Source: Kalaharituber pfeilii (taxonomy: Eukaryota; Ascomycota; Pezizomycetes; Pezizales; Pezizaceae). Taken from it: 64,000 nucleotides of DNA. Where the stretch lies: positions 248,001 through 312,000 of the forward strand of contig WHUZ01000027.1 in the NCBI GenBank assembly GCA_015179045.1, in the 5' to 3' direction. The notes below the pieces were generated by a model. It saw nothing but the letters and a program-made list of their open reading frames with translations. It did no database searches and was not told where the DNA came from. Shown here in pieces: positions 12,080-23,160 of this stretch. Both the position numbers and the translations under genes were made by a program. Every line of letters starts with the position of its first letter. Position 1 is the first letter of the stretch.

Positions 12080-13499
12080 TCATCGACCCTTGCGGTTAAA
12101 GCGGCGGCTTGGTCGCCCTGACTTCCCTTTTCCCGGGTTTGCTCCCTGCACTGCTCCTTGCCCTGTACCGTTCCTAGGGGTCACCATTCTATGTAAACTC
12201 AACGGTCTCAGAAGGAACTGCAGTATGGCACTATCATTTGCCTCATGCCATGGATAAATCTTCCCGGTCTTATAGCTGTATTGTGAAAGTGCCTTCAGAG
12301 TTGGAAAATTGCGCAGTTCGTAAAGTCTGTCTATGCGCAGTTGATGTATAAGGTCATAGATGTTAACATAAATTCCCTGAAGCAGCTGTGGAACTCGGGG
12401 TATCGCCCCCTTTGTTAGCAATTTGGCGATCTTCAATAGACCCAAGAATAATAGGGCTGTTTCATGCACATACCTCCTCAGCCTCTTCTACCGATGTCGG
12501 TTCTCCACGATCCATAATCAAACATAGCCGTTTCCACCCATGGAAGTTCTGGGGATTGCGACGGCGCCTCCGACGGCGGTTATAGCGACGATTTTGAGTA
12601 CCAGTATTGGGCTCGTTAGAATCGTCTGCAGGGGCCCTGCCTGAGCCGCCAACTTTTCGCCTTATTTTCAATAGCCTATGCCGCATAAGCTGCCACATAA
12701 ATTCCTTCCGAGTGGCAAGGTAGAAGGCATTGTATTCGTTGAAAAACTCATCTCCTTCCCAGTTCTCGGCCTCAGCTAGGCGGTCGTATTCATCAATTGG
12801 GTGTCCTCGGGGATTGTAATTAAAATTGGGATACTTGTGAAAGAAATCGTCTATAGGTGAGGGTATGTCCGGATCCTCTCTATTCTCCTCAAGTAGTACC
12901 TCAATAAACACAAATGCCTCACCAGAAGTCGCGGCTGGCGGCGCTTCTGTGTTTGGTGGAATTTCTGTGTTTGGTGGAGCTTCTGTGTTTGGTGGAGCTT
13001 CTGTGTTTGGTGGAGCTTCTGGGTTTTGTGGAGCTTCTGTGTTTGGTGGAGCTTCTGGGTTTGGTGGAGCTTCTGTGTTTGGTGGAGCTTCTGGGTTTGG
13101 TGGAGCTTCGGGTTGAGAACTATTGCCAGATGGGGATTTATCTCGGTCGAGTTGCAGTGCTTCTACAAAATGCTTTCTTATATTCCGATATTTCGGACCT
13201 CCAGCCTTCAACTTCCGGTGCGCCACAAATCGATTGAATTCTGCCTCGACATCCAGCGCTACATTGAGTGGAGACAAGGAGTGATAGTCAAAATCGGGGT
13301 ATCGAGCAAAGAACAACGAAATATGATCTCCCTTTGACTTATTCTCCACTGAAAGTGCTCCCAAAAAACGCCTATAATGCCGTTTCTTGGTGAACACATT
13401 TGTCCATTTTCTCAGCTCGACAACCTTTTCGAACTGGCTAATTGGTGACTCGTTGGGATCATATTTAAGTGGGCGGTACTGTGCGAAAAAGGCCTCCAT
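12080..13499 (-). CDS. fungal-specific protein with repeated FF-x-x-YP-x-F-x-Y motifs and a proline-rich hexapeptide repeat
   Basis: Two exons: 13499-12474 and 12385-12080. The 88-nt intron has a GTATGT donor and a CACAG acceptor, phase 0, giving 443 residues. The start chosen is the ATG of MEAFFAQY, because the upstream in-frame residues are a hydrophobic run of untranslated appearance. Three related motifs of the form FF-x-Y-x-F-x-Y-(N/D)P occur at about residues 4, 63 and 219. A tract at 130-188 is built from PPNTEA/PPNPEA units. A very basic stretch with nine consecutive Arg/Asn-type residues (near RRYNRRRRRRR) follows. The second exon starts LLQGIYVNIYDLIHQ, a segment I recognise as typical of expanded ascomycete hypothetical families. 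The function is unknown; a nuclear or nucleic-acid role is only a guess from the Arg tract. Confidence 0.78.
12945..13112 (-). repeat. in-frame minisatellite encoding NTEAPP/NPEAPP hexapeptides
   Basis: About nine imperfect 18-bp units (GGTGGAGCTTCTGTGTTT on the plus strand) in tandem inside the gene at 12080-13499. Units differ mainly at the Thr/Pro position, and the reading frame is kept throughout. Confidence 0.9.
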
Positions 13500-15099
13500 A
13501 ATGAAAAGCAAAGAAAGAAGGAAAAAGTAAAAAAGCAAAGTAGTAAACAAATCTCTGTGGCAGATGTAGAAGAAATGTTTGACATCAACAAACAGAGCAA
13601 AAACTGAGGCAACTTGAAAGATCCACCTCCGCTCACTCTTAATATATTCTACTCGTCGCCCTGTGAAACTATTGGCTTGTCAAGGTTTCGCCATTCATTC
13701 AATGCATTTCTACTTTGGGCACCGGTTTGGCCATTGAATCATGCGTTGTCAGCTTAACGCACGCGTGGTATTGCTTTTAGCACATACAATTATGCTTGTC
13801 ACCCTTGTTGTTGAAACAATACTACTCCAACCTGGGAGCAACACGCCAGTAAGGCCAACCTAGTCTGGCTGCAGGCTAGCCGCTTGCTTTTTGCTATAGG
13901 ATGTAGGCAACATATCGCATTTGAGTTGCATTGTTATTCTTGTCAAAAAAGAAAAGCGATGCTCTTTACAAACTTTGGATGGATGAAAAGATATTTATGT
14001 AGGTACGTTTGTGAGCTTGCTAGATACGTATCCGCATGGAGAAGAGCTTTGATGAACCGTTCTTCATGCGTGGAACCACAATAGCTCCTCAATTGAGCGA
14101 GAAACATGACCTTCTGTGATCTTGCGACATGATGGACCCCTCAACAATAGCATTCGTCATGTCCAAGGAATAAAGCGAGTGAACCCATCATGTTATGCAC
14201 GCAGAGATATCCCAAATTCATATAGCACCTTACTCAATGCAACAATGCGGACATGCAATGCACCTACAATCACCTAAGATATTATTCTCGCTCCCAGTAG
14301 AGTACACTGTATCTTTTGGCCACTTGCCGCATCAAGTGTTCGCATTCATAGTGCTTATCTAATCTAATAGCGATTGGTATAATTGGCAGGTGAATCAGCG
14401 CAAAGATACTCACGTGGTATTTCTCTTGCTATGTGATTGCCCATCTTTTGTAGTTTTCTAGGTCCCACAATCTACACCATAATAGCTTTCTGAGCCCTTT
14501 TGCTCTGCATCGAATTGCGTGCTTGATAATGTGTTGTTGATACTATAATTCACTCTGCTGGACAGCTCTCAATTGGTACTGCCCTCACGCGTACTCGACC
14601 ATAGTCTGGTTGACTCGAGCTCGTCAGTCTTGAAATTAATCCGTGAGGACCTTGGCATTGCATGATTCCAACGGGTTTCTGGCAATCTCGAGCACAATCG
14701 ACCCATATTGGACTTGACGGCGGCGGACATTCTTAGCAGACATTCAAAGGGAAAATATGAGTGAGACGAGTTCTGGCACATTCCTGCATCATTCACTGTG
14801 TGCCCTCTTTTTTCCTTCCTCACCCAACTGCATAATAATTCCCATATTCTTTCTCCGGGAACGACTGCGCGTTTGTACGAGCACATATTGCTCGTTCCAC
14901 TACGCTCTCCGACAACAACTTTAAATCCACTGACGCCCCTACATAGCTACTCTGTAGAGTCCGGGCACGAGAACACCTGTGCTGCCCTGAGAGGCGGTAC
15001 TAGTATGTATGGGAAATACCGCTTTCTTCAAACACTGTACCATCAAAACATGTAAACAAGAAAACAAGATGAAAAGTCCATTCTCCCTACTCAGAGCCA
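13500..15099. other. intergenic, no gene seen
   Basis: Short frames without recognisable features. The region upstream of 13499 is the presumed promoter of the minus-strand gene. Confidence 0.4.
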
Positions 15100-15312
15100 C
15101 AAATTTGCCCACTGGGACATCGCGTCCCTGACATCCTGCTGATATGGACTGCCTAACCTCCTTATCGCGCCTTCCTCTGTCCGCCTCACCAACTGCCTTA
15201 TCTTTATGACGAAAAGAAACCTGACTGCACAATACAATTGTTACCATGCCCCGCAGGCCATAGACCCTGATAGTCTGCAATCCAGAATAAACTCGTATCT
15301 CTTGCACATTGA
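15100..15312 (-). pseudogene. relic of the second exon of the orphan gene family found at 50256-51854
   Basis: The minus strand aligns with 51645-51854. Shared blocks include TTCTGGATTGC, GA(C/T)TATCA(G/A)GG, (A/G)TCAGG(T/A)TT, GGACAGAGGAAGG and TTAGGCAGTCCATAT. Both copies end in an Ala-Asn-Leu-Trp-Leu C-terminus and a TGA stop. Single-base indels move the reading frame several times, so the copy cannot be expressed as the same protein. It lies about 440 bp downstream of the DUF3237 gene, on the same strand. Confidence 0.75.
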
Positions 15313-15748
15313 ACGACGACATACGACGCTCTTGTTCCCTGGCATGAGACCATGCTAGAGATTTATCTGAGTATCAGCACAGAAACAGATAATCAAAAGT
15401 GGTGAGCAAAGTATCTTTATTACTTGTAGCGTTTGGCGGTTGGACAGCGGCAGTCTCGAGATTGAGACTGCAGCAATCTTGGCACCAGCTCTTCTGAGTG
15501 TCGTATATGTTTGGAAGAATTCGGGGCCGTCCCCAACCAGACTAGGAAGAATTCATTCACCAGTACATGGAAGGCTAGAACTGAGTAGCCAAAGTAATTT
15601 ATTGAAATCACATTTCGAATTTCTTTGCCTCCAAGCTCACCGTTGAACTTCACACCGAAGTTCTGCAAACTAATCCTTGTGATACATAGCAGTCCACTAA
15701 ATCGTGCCGTCAAATCTGCAAAGCCCAGCCCCAAGCAACAATTGGTGC

Positions 15749-16876
15749 TTAAGGGATAACTTTCGACACGTGATATTCCACCGAAAAAGTACCATTGTCA
15801 TTCTTGACGAACCTGCCACTGCCAACGAAAAAGTCGTTTTCAAGGCTCTTATACCTTACATCCCCAGTCTATTATATCACAAAGAGTGAGCAGCCATGAC
15901 AATTGCAAAGAATGACGAGGGAAGGTTAATTTCGTTTATGGCACGATTCAGGTTGGGGAACTGGAAAGCACGAGCTTACCTGAAACTGCCCAAAGTTGAC
16001 TGTAATCCTGACCGTCAGCCCAAGTTATCCGGCTTGGAAACGGATGAGATATTTGAACTGAATAACATAGAGAGTTAAGATAGGGTAATTTACTCACCCG
16101 CGTTGCCAAAGGGGACAGTGGATGCGTTTTCATGTCTTCTAAGACAAAGATTAATCTCTGGAGTAAGGTTGAGAATGCCAACATATTTGAATAAAATTTG
16201 CTATTTGAAGTCATCGTTATTAATCCTAGTATCAGAATATGCCCCCTCTTGTAGATGCAGATCCAGCCAAGGGGCGAAAAGGCGATGCAAAAGAGTTCGT
16301 TCTTACGGCATTATCATTTGTACTGGAATGTCCAATTCTGTCAAACTCTTGATTGTATTTATAAACATATTCAATGGTATAAACTTACGTGATCAACATC
16401 TTTACGTCAAGCCTAGACCTTCGATTGTCATTGTCAACGTTGATCCAGTCCTCACCCTCTATGACTGTCGATTCGAGCTTGGGACCAGAGAAGTTATGAA
16501 CGGTAGTCACTCTACCACCAGTGACTCGAACATAATTAAGGTCAGACCCGCTGGAGGTTGTTCCTGTTCAATTGAATGAGAGAAGTGTTCTCAGTCTTGT
16601 GCTAGCATGTGACTCGTACCAATTTTGACGGGTGGGTCAATTTCGAACTGTGTATCCAAGCATTGTTAGCTATATCATGACAACAATTTATCATCTTTCT
16701 TTCGGTAATTTGTAACTAAGGGAATAAAGTGTCTCCACAGTGTAACTACGAGCGGGGTTAGGGCCCAGGGTGACGACTCAACCTGGTGCGAGATTGGATT
16801 GAAGAGCTCTGGAATCCCATTTACTTACTACAAAGACAAAAGCCTTCTCGAGTCTCGGAAAACCTTCGACGGCCAT
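15749..16876 (-). CDS. DUF3237 domain protein, seven exons
   Basis: Reconstructed exons on the minus strand: 16876-16829, 16647-16620, 16563-16389, 16337-16307, 16200-16098, 15999-15980 and 15868-15749. All introns are GT-AG and the phases chain correctly to 174 residues, the usual size of the family. Recognisable blocks are FEIDPPVKIG, then VRVTGGRVTTV, EGEDWINVDNDNRRSRLDVKML and the C-terminal TGDVRYKSLENDFFVGSGRF, which match the pattern I know for DUF3237 beta-barrel proteins. The 20-nt sixth exon is supported because reading through without it hits stops in two frames and loses the V-x-F-x-x-(E/Q)-TGD motif. The family's function is unknown; members are small soluble proteins often found near redox or secondary-metabolism genes. 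Confidence 0.8.
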
Positions 16877-19844
16877 TGTGTATGACAGCGTAAGTACTTA
16901 TGCGAAAGTTTGTTGAGTCTGGAACTGGAGTTTAAGAGGGGTGATAGAATGGTTTTTAATAATGACTGAAGGTGTGGGCAACGACGGCGCAAGATTCTTG
17001 TCTTAAATAGATTGTATAGGAAATTGCATTCCGCCCTATAACTGCGATTAGCTAAGATAACGAGAAAAAAAATATTCAAAAGAATAGCAGTCACTACGTA
17101 CCTTCTGTTCTACTTCATTTAAAACTTCCTAGCTGTCGATCGAATATTCAAGATGGGTGTTTATCCTGTCAATACGGAGAGCGCACTTCATCTTCGTAAC
17201 CGGGGACGATGAGCGATTTGGGTGTCAATGTCATCAATGGACTTGGTGTAGGGAGTGGGAGAAGGGCCAAAAATGGTATTGGTAGGTGGGATAACAGTAC
17301 AGGTCGCCGCAATGTAGATCTGCAAGTGTAATCACGCAGGGATTGTGTAACAGTGCACGTGGAACGTGCGTATCATACTTAGGCAGTGAGATCGTGAATT
17401 TGCTGAGACAAGGTATGGATGCTTGACAAAGAGGCTGAAAGTTTCCCTTCTATTCCTTTAGCATTTGAGGATTAACGAGGTCGTACCGTAGTTATCGATG
17501 TTTTTTTTTTCTTTTCCACCCCAGTAGGCGAGGAGGTGGGCAGGTGAACGCTGATACTTCTCCATTTGTGTTCCCCCAGTATATCCAGGATCCTTTCTCT
17601 AATTATAGACAGCATATTTTAAAGCGGAGTCCAATCCATTGAATTCTTGAGTAAGCCATTTTGTGAAATTGTCGTAGTTTATGCAAACGTAGCCTCCCCT
17701 GAGCCTAAACCCAGAGAGAATGTTAATTTTGCATAGACTAGTAGACTATTTGTAAAATCGTATTGATACACTGACTTTCATTTAACACTGAAAAGGTTAA
17801 AAGTGAAACGAAATATCCCTAATGGAGAGGCCTTGAGGTCCCATTCTCTGGAACTACCAGTAACTTGGGCTGTCAGATGTCGAAACCTTTCCTGGCAGCG
17901 GCAGCAAGGAGGCACTGCTTTCAGCGTTCAAGTCGCCGTTGGTTTCTTCTTGCCGCTGGAAATGCGACTGACCATAGATTGGCCTCCTTTCCCCGCTCCA
18001 AGCATCTCAGAAAGCAAGTCTCCAACATCTCCTATACATCTTCTCTAGTTCTGCGTTGTGGTTCTCGGTGCTGGTGCCATATTTCCACAGATTCCAGGTT
18101 TGGGCTACTGGGGCTCTGTTTACAACTGTTTATGCACTAGAACTTGCTTCTATTGAGTATCTGATTGCTTTGCCAGAAGTCTCCATCACTTGAACTGGCA
18201 ACATCCATGGGAGAGACTGGGGGCTCTCTATGTAGGCAACTCTAGGCAACTCTCAGCCCCTCGACAAACTCCAGGATTTTGTGCCCCATGCTCTCCTGCT
18301 GTTCCCCCTATCCTTTCTCTTCGCCCCAGTCGCTTACCGGCTAACTAGGACGTCTGCACCCGATATTAGGAGATACTTGGGCACTTCTACCCTCTGCATC
18401 TAGGGCGGGATTGAAATTTCCAATTCCAGAAGTCAGCGAATGAGTTGGTTGCAGTCACTCATCTCCTGTGGACATTTTTCCCGTAGCTATAGCAACCAGA
18501 CTAAGCTATAGCCACTTCCGAGATATTGACTCGTACTGGCAATGAACACGGCCTGGGTTCCGTGAACTCCGCCTCAGATGGTGGTCGGTAACTCAGAGCT
18601 GATGTCGTGGATCTCTACAACATGGCATCATAATTCCCCCTTCACCATCCATCCATCGTCGCCGAGGAGATCTTGTGTGAGGATGGTGGTATGTGTAGGG
18701 AGTGAGTTTGCTTGGGTTTCTCACTCGGCTTCTGCACGCAGTTGTGCAGAGTTAGAATCCAACCTTCCAACTCAGCCAAAGCCCACATTCTCAAATTTGC
18801 TAGCATATACTCTACTCCCCACGTTTGGCTTCCCAGGTGAACGCTCCCGTACCTTTCACTCTGGCGACCGACCCCACATAGGGGTATAAACTTAAGTACA
18901 TGAAATGATTGATTGTTCCTTCGCGAAATAAAACTTTTTTTGTGATTCGCTCCAATAATCTCATGTTTAACCCTTACAAAATTGCCAACATATATGTTTT
19001 TCAGGACATTTCCACTACCACTACTAAAACCACACTCTCCATCCTGATCCGCACACACTGCTTCACACAGAAATCGAGCTAGCAGCCCTCCCACTGATCT
19101 GTTTTTTAACCTTTCTCAATTATTTTTGAGACTGTTTCCTTTGTGTTTGAACTACTCCCTGAAAAGAAGGGAGCAAGCTTAGTACAATACACCTAGCCAA
19201 TCTCAACAAACAATAAGAGATCATATTAGACTCCCCATCTACCCTCCTCTGCTGATGATTTGCTGTGATTGTGATGGTGTGAAGGATGGTAGGTCGTGGG
19301 TTGATGGTAGGTCATGGATTTTTCAGAGAGGCAAGATCTGGTAACGACAGGGATGGCAGTGGGTTGGAAGCGGGGGGAGAAGCAGTCCCGAAGGGGTAGA
19401 ATGAAGATGAGAGCGGGATAGAGGGGAGGGATAGAACTCATGCAAAAGTGCACGTGAACACGTGATGTATGTAATGCTTCACAAAGCTAACAACTACAGC
19501 CATTCGACCTCAGGAATATGATAGAGAAAAAAGTAGCATACGACAAGTGCTAGTCTGATAGCAAGTGCTCTAAATGAAAATGAAGCAAACGTTAAATACT
19601 TGAGAAACTAGATGAGAGAACAGTTGAGATAGGTTGGCATGTATGAAGAATTCCCCTTACTTCCTCCCTTACCCCGCATTTTTGTACAGAGCCTCAACTC
19701 TGTCGAACCATAATTATAATCCCTCCGCGAATTGGACTCCAGGTGTGGATTATTCCATGTAACGTCGCCTACACAAACAGACTCCAAATCCGATATCGTG
19801 ATATCAATTACACTTGCTTGCCCCAATTCACCAACTTCCGACAA
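16877..19844. other. intergenic, no gene seen
   Basis: Nearly 3 kb of short, unconvincing frames on both strands. Bases 19058-19145 resemble 58104-58190, so part of this stretch belongs to a repeat family. A longer minus-strand frame (18642-19094) shows no recognisable features and overlaps this repeat. Confidence 0.4.
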
Positions 19845-22258
19845 ATGGACCCTTTTACCCTTTCGACTGGGGTTGCTGGTTTCCTCGCTTTAGCGATTGA
19901 GCTTGCGAAGATCCTGACAGATTACACGAGCCAGGTCAAGTCAGCTGCACAGGATGCTTACGGCTTACTTACTGAGATTAATGCACTAAATGACACTCTC
20001 AACCACCTGATTACATTTCTGAGAGCGGAATATGCGCATGGGAATTTTCGTGAAACCTCTACACTTTGTGAAGTACTTGCACTGTGTAGGAGCAAAATCG
20101 AATATCTTCACCCACTCTTAGTGAAGTTTCGCACATCAGGAGGTCTTAGTGGCCGCTTGACATGGCCACTCAAGAAGGATTGCATAGAGGCAGCAGAGAT
20201 ATTGCATCGCTGCACACAAACAATTGCATATTCACTGACTATTGACAATTGGTATTTTCCAATATCTTTGCACTTTTGCATTTTTAAATTGATTGCTAAA
20301 TCCTTATAGTGCACTTCTTTCTAAGACTTCACGCGAAGTCATAGCCGGCTTATCCGAGCAAAAGAAGACAATAGACGGTCTTGCAAAGGCATTTCCCACT
20401 ATGTCTCAAGTGAGCGCTACCCTTGGGGAAGTCTTGAGCTTCGTATCAACACTTGACCAATTTGCTGTCAATGTGCATCAAATTAAGCTTGGTATACAGA
20501 ACTTGCAATTAAATGTGGATGGTATATGCTTAAGACTATTTTCTTCTGTACTTCTATATATACTTACTTGTTTCTTAGCTGAGAATGTGGAAAAACTCCT
20601 TGCATGGTTGTCTCCACTCGAGCCACAGAAAAGACATCAGGATGTCCAATCTAGCCGACTTGAAAATACAGCAACTTGGATTCTTCAGACAGAGCAATTT
20701 ATGTCCTGGCAAGATAGTGAGAATAAAAGGCTAGATGACCGGATCCTAGGCTGCTATGGCATACCTGGTGCTGGGAAAACAGTCGCTGCGTATGTATACC
20801 AAGCAGTTATTCTTTCGCTACCTTGCATGTTAGTACAGGCGCACTGACAGCTCTTTAGCTCTGTTGTCATTGATCATCTATCTCGGAATTTTGAGCAACA
20901 AAGGGCAGCTATCATCTACCTCTACTGTGATTATCGAGACCAAAAAGAGCAAGTTCCTCTGCACCTTGTTGGCAGCCTCATCAAGCAATTGGTGCGGAGA
21001 TTCATATCACTCTCTCAACCCATACCCAGTATGGTTATGAAGAACTTTGAATCTGCAACAAAGGAAAAGAAAAGACTGGTACTTGATGAGGCCAAGAATA
21101 TGCTGAAAGATGTGCTACAGAAACTTGACCTTACTTTCATCTGCATTGATGCAGTTGATGAGTTGGAAGACCAAACGAGGACAGAGTTTCTCAAGTTGAC
21201 TAATGATATTTTGCATATGCCGCATCCCAATTCTGATGTTAATACAATACGGTTGTTCTTCACTGGGCGGCCGCATGTTAAGGACCATGTTTGTCGAGTT
21301 CTTGGAGAGCAAATGAGGTCGTTAGAGATCATAGCGAAGGAAGATGATATTCGAAGATACCTTACACACAGGATTGAAAGTGATCCGTGGCAAGATGATA
21401 CCACTATGAATAGCATTCTTGAGAAGGAAATATTAGACATACTACTGAAGAAGTCGCAGGGAATGTATGTTTTAAATATGCTACATCAATCGTATCTTTA
21501 TTAATGCATTTGTTAGGTTTCTGCTGCCTGCATTACACATCGACATGATTTTACCGAACCGCACAATATCAAAGCGACGAGCGGCACTCCGAAATTTACC
21601 GACTGGCCTCTACGCTGCTTATGAGAGTACTATAGCCAGAATTAAGCAGTCTCCAAGTAGTGCTGAAATAGGTATCAAAGTACTCATGTGGATCTGTCTG
21701 GCGCAAAGACCCCTACGCATGAGAGAGCTCCTCCATGCCTTGGCCGTGGAGGATGGGGATGCCGAGCTAGATAAAGATAATATTCCTTCAAAAAAGACAT
21801 TACTCAACTGCTGCTATGGCTTGGTCATTGTCGACGAGGAGACCTCCACCATGCGCCTAGTGCACTATACACTTCAGGAATATTTCAAGGAACACCACGA
21901 AGAGCACTTTCCAAATGGCCACATTTCCCTTGCCAGGACATGTTGAACATACCTGAGTTTCAGTGTTTTAGCTCGACCTTGTGCTTCATATGCTGAACTC
22001 AAACAGCTTAAAGCAGATTTTGCACTACTCAACTATGCGGCTTGTCAGTGGGGCCACCATGCGCAAAAGCAGTATGATGGAACTATAGAGGCCCTAGCTA
22101 CCAAGCTGCTTCTGCTACATGATCATCCTGCAGCAGTTCAGGAGTTGTATTGTCATCTCAAACCTTGGAACGATTGGGGCTATGGCAAAGAAAGTACCTT
22201 TGGTAGGATACATACGGTTGCTTACTTTGGGAATGTAGGCATCCTCCGAGAGTTGCTG

Positions 22259-22960
22259 CAGGCTTTATACCCAAATTTAGCTGCCAAATGCCCTGACGGT
22301 CTCACACCATTGTTCTATGCTACTACATATGGTAACGAGGCTGTAGTGCGCTTGCTCCTTGAGCGCGCTGATGTCAACGTTAATGCAAGGGATAAGACGA
22401 ACAGTACTCCGCTTTCATATGCCGTTGAGAAAGGCCATGAGGCTATAGTGCGCTTGCTCCTTGAGCGAGCTGATGTCGACGTAAACGCAGTAAGGCATGG
22501 CAATGACCCGATTCCGCTTTCATATGCTGCTTGGGGAGGCCATGAGGCTATAGTGCGCTTGCTTCTTGAGCGAGCTGATGTCGATATAAACGCAAGGGAT
22601 ATCAATGGCCAAACTCTGCTTTCATACGCTACCGTGCGAGGCAATGAGGCTATAGTGCGCTTGCTTCTTGAGCAAGCTGATATCGATATAAACGCAACAA
22701 ATGAGGGGGGCATGACTCCGCTTTCAATTGCTGCAGAGGGCGGCCATGAGCCTATAGTGCACTTGCTTCTTGAGCAAGCTGATATCGATATAAACGCAAC
22801 AGATAAGTGGGGCAGGACTCCGCTTTCACTTGCTGCAAAGATAGGCCATGAGCCAATAGTGCGCTTGCTTCTTGAGCAAGCTGATATCGATATATACGCA
22901 GCAAATGAGGATGGCTGGGACCCGCGTGCATTCGCTGCTTCGGAAGCTATAGCGCACTTG
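22259..22960 (+). repeat. array of near-identical ankyrin repeats
   Basis: Units of about 105 bp encode TPLSYA...GHEAIVRLLLE(R/Q)AD(V/I)D(V/I)NA. The DNA block GGCTATAGTGCGCTTGCT recurs with almost no change, whereas the codons just before TPL vary. High-identity repeats with variable positions are typical of fungal NLR sensor arrays. Confidence 0.9.
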
Positions 22961-23029
22961 CTACTTGAGCGACATAAACGCAATGCCTACCAATGACGAG
23001 ACTCCGCTTTCATACGCCACTGAGAGAGG

Positions 23030-23083
23030 TACCTCGCCATAGCCCATGGGGCGGCATGCGAGTACTGATTTAAAGAAAAAAAA
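23030..23083 (+). mobile_element. ultra-short LINE 3'-tail insertion (family 1) inside an ankyrin repeat
   Basis: Sequence CGCCATAGCCC...GGGCGGCATGCGAGTACTGAT plus an A-rich end, matching the tail at 60872-60924. It is flanked by a perfect 11-bp duplication ACTGAGAGAGG (23019-23029 and 23084-23094). Removing the insert and one duplication restores ankyrin-like coding sequence across the site (LSYATERGYGAIVRLL). Confidence 0.9.
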
Positions 23084-23160
23084 ACTGAGAGAGGCTATGG
23101 TGCTATTGTACGCCTGCTTACTGAGGGAGCTAATGTAGACTCGAAGCCCGAGTCAAGCGC

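Larger units (their letters stand above)
19845..23160 (+). pseudogene. NACHT-ankyrin STAND (fungal NLR) gene, broken
   Basis: Five exons join cleanly: 19845-20251, 20310-20521, 20579-20789, 20859-21464 and 21517 onward. The N-terminus MDPFTLSTGVAGFLALAIEL resembles the fungal N-terminal domain of STAND proteins. The NACHT core has Walker A GIPGAGKT at about residue 267 and a Walker B-like ICIDAVDEL, followed by FTGRPHV. An in-frame TGA at 21944-21946 stops the protein at 621 residues. The same frame then stays open for another 349 codons (21947-22996). These include a linker and seven to eight ankyrin repeats ending near LLLERHKRN. A small deletion near 22970 shifts the frame, and a 54-bp LINE tail at 23030 splits the next repeat. 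Such receptors act in heterokaryon incompatibility and fungal innate immunity. The gene looks recently inactivated, or else makes a truncated NACHT-only protein. Confidence 0.88.

Noticed and set aside
12865..13337. Gly/Val/Phe- and Trp-rich plus-strand frames
   Set aside because: They are antisense shadows of the proline-rich minisatellite of the minus-strand gene.
22315..22983. 222-codon minus-strand frame
   Set aside because: It is the antisense shadow of the ankyrin array and repeats with the same period.
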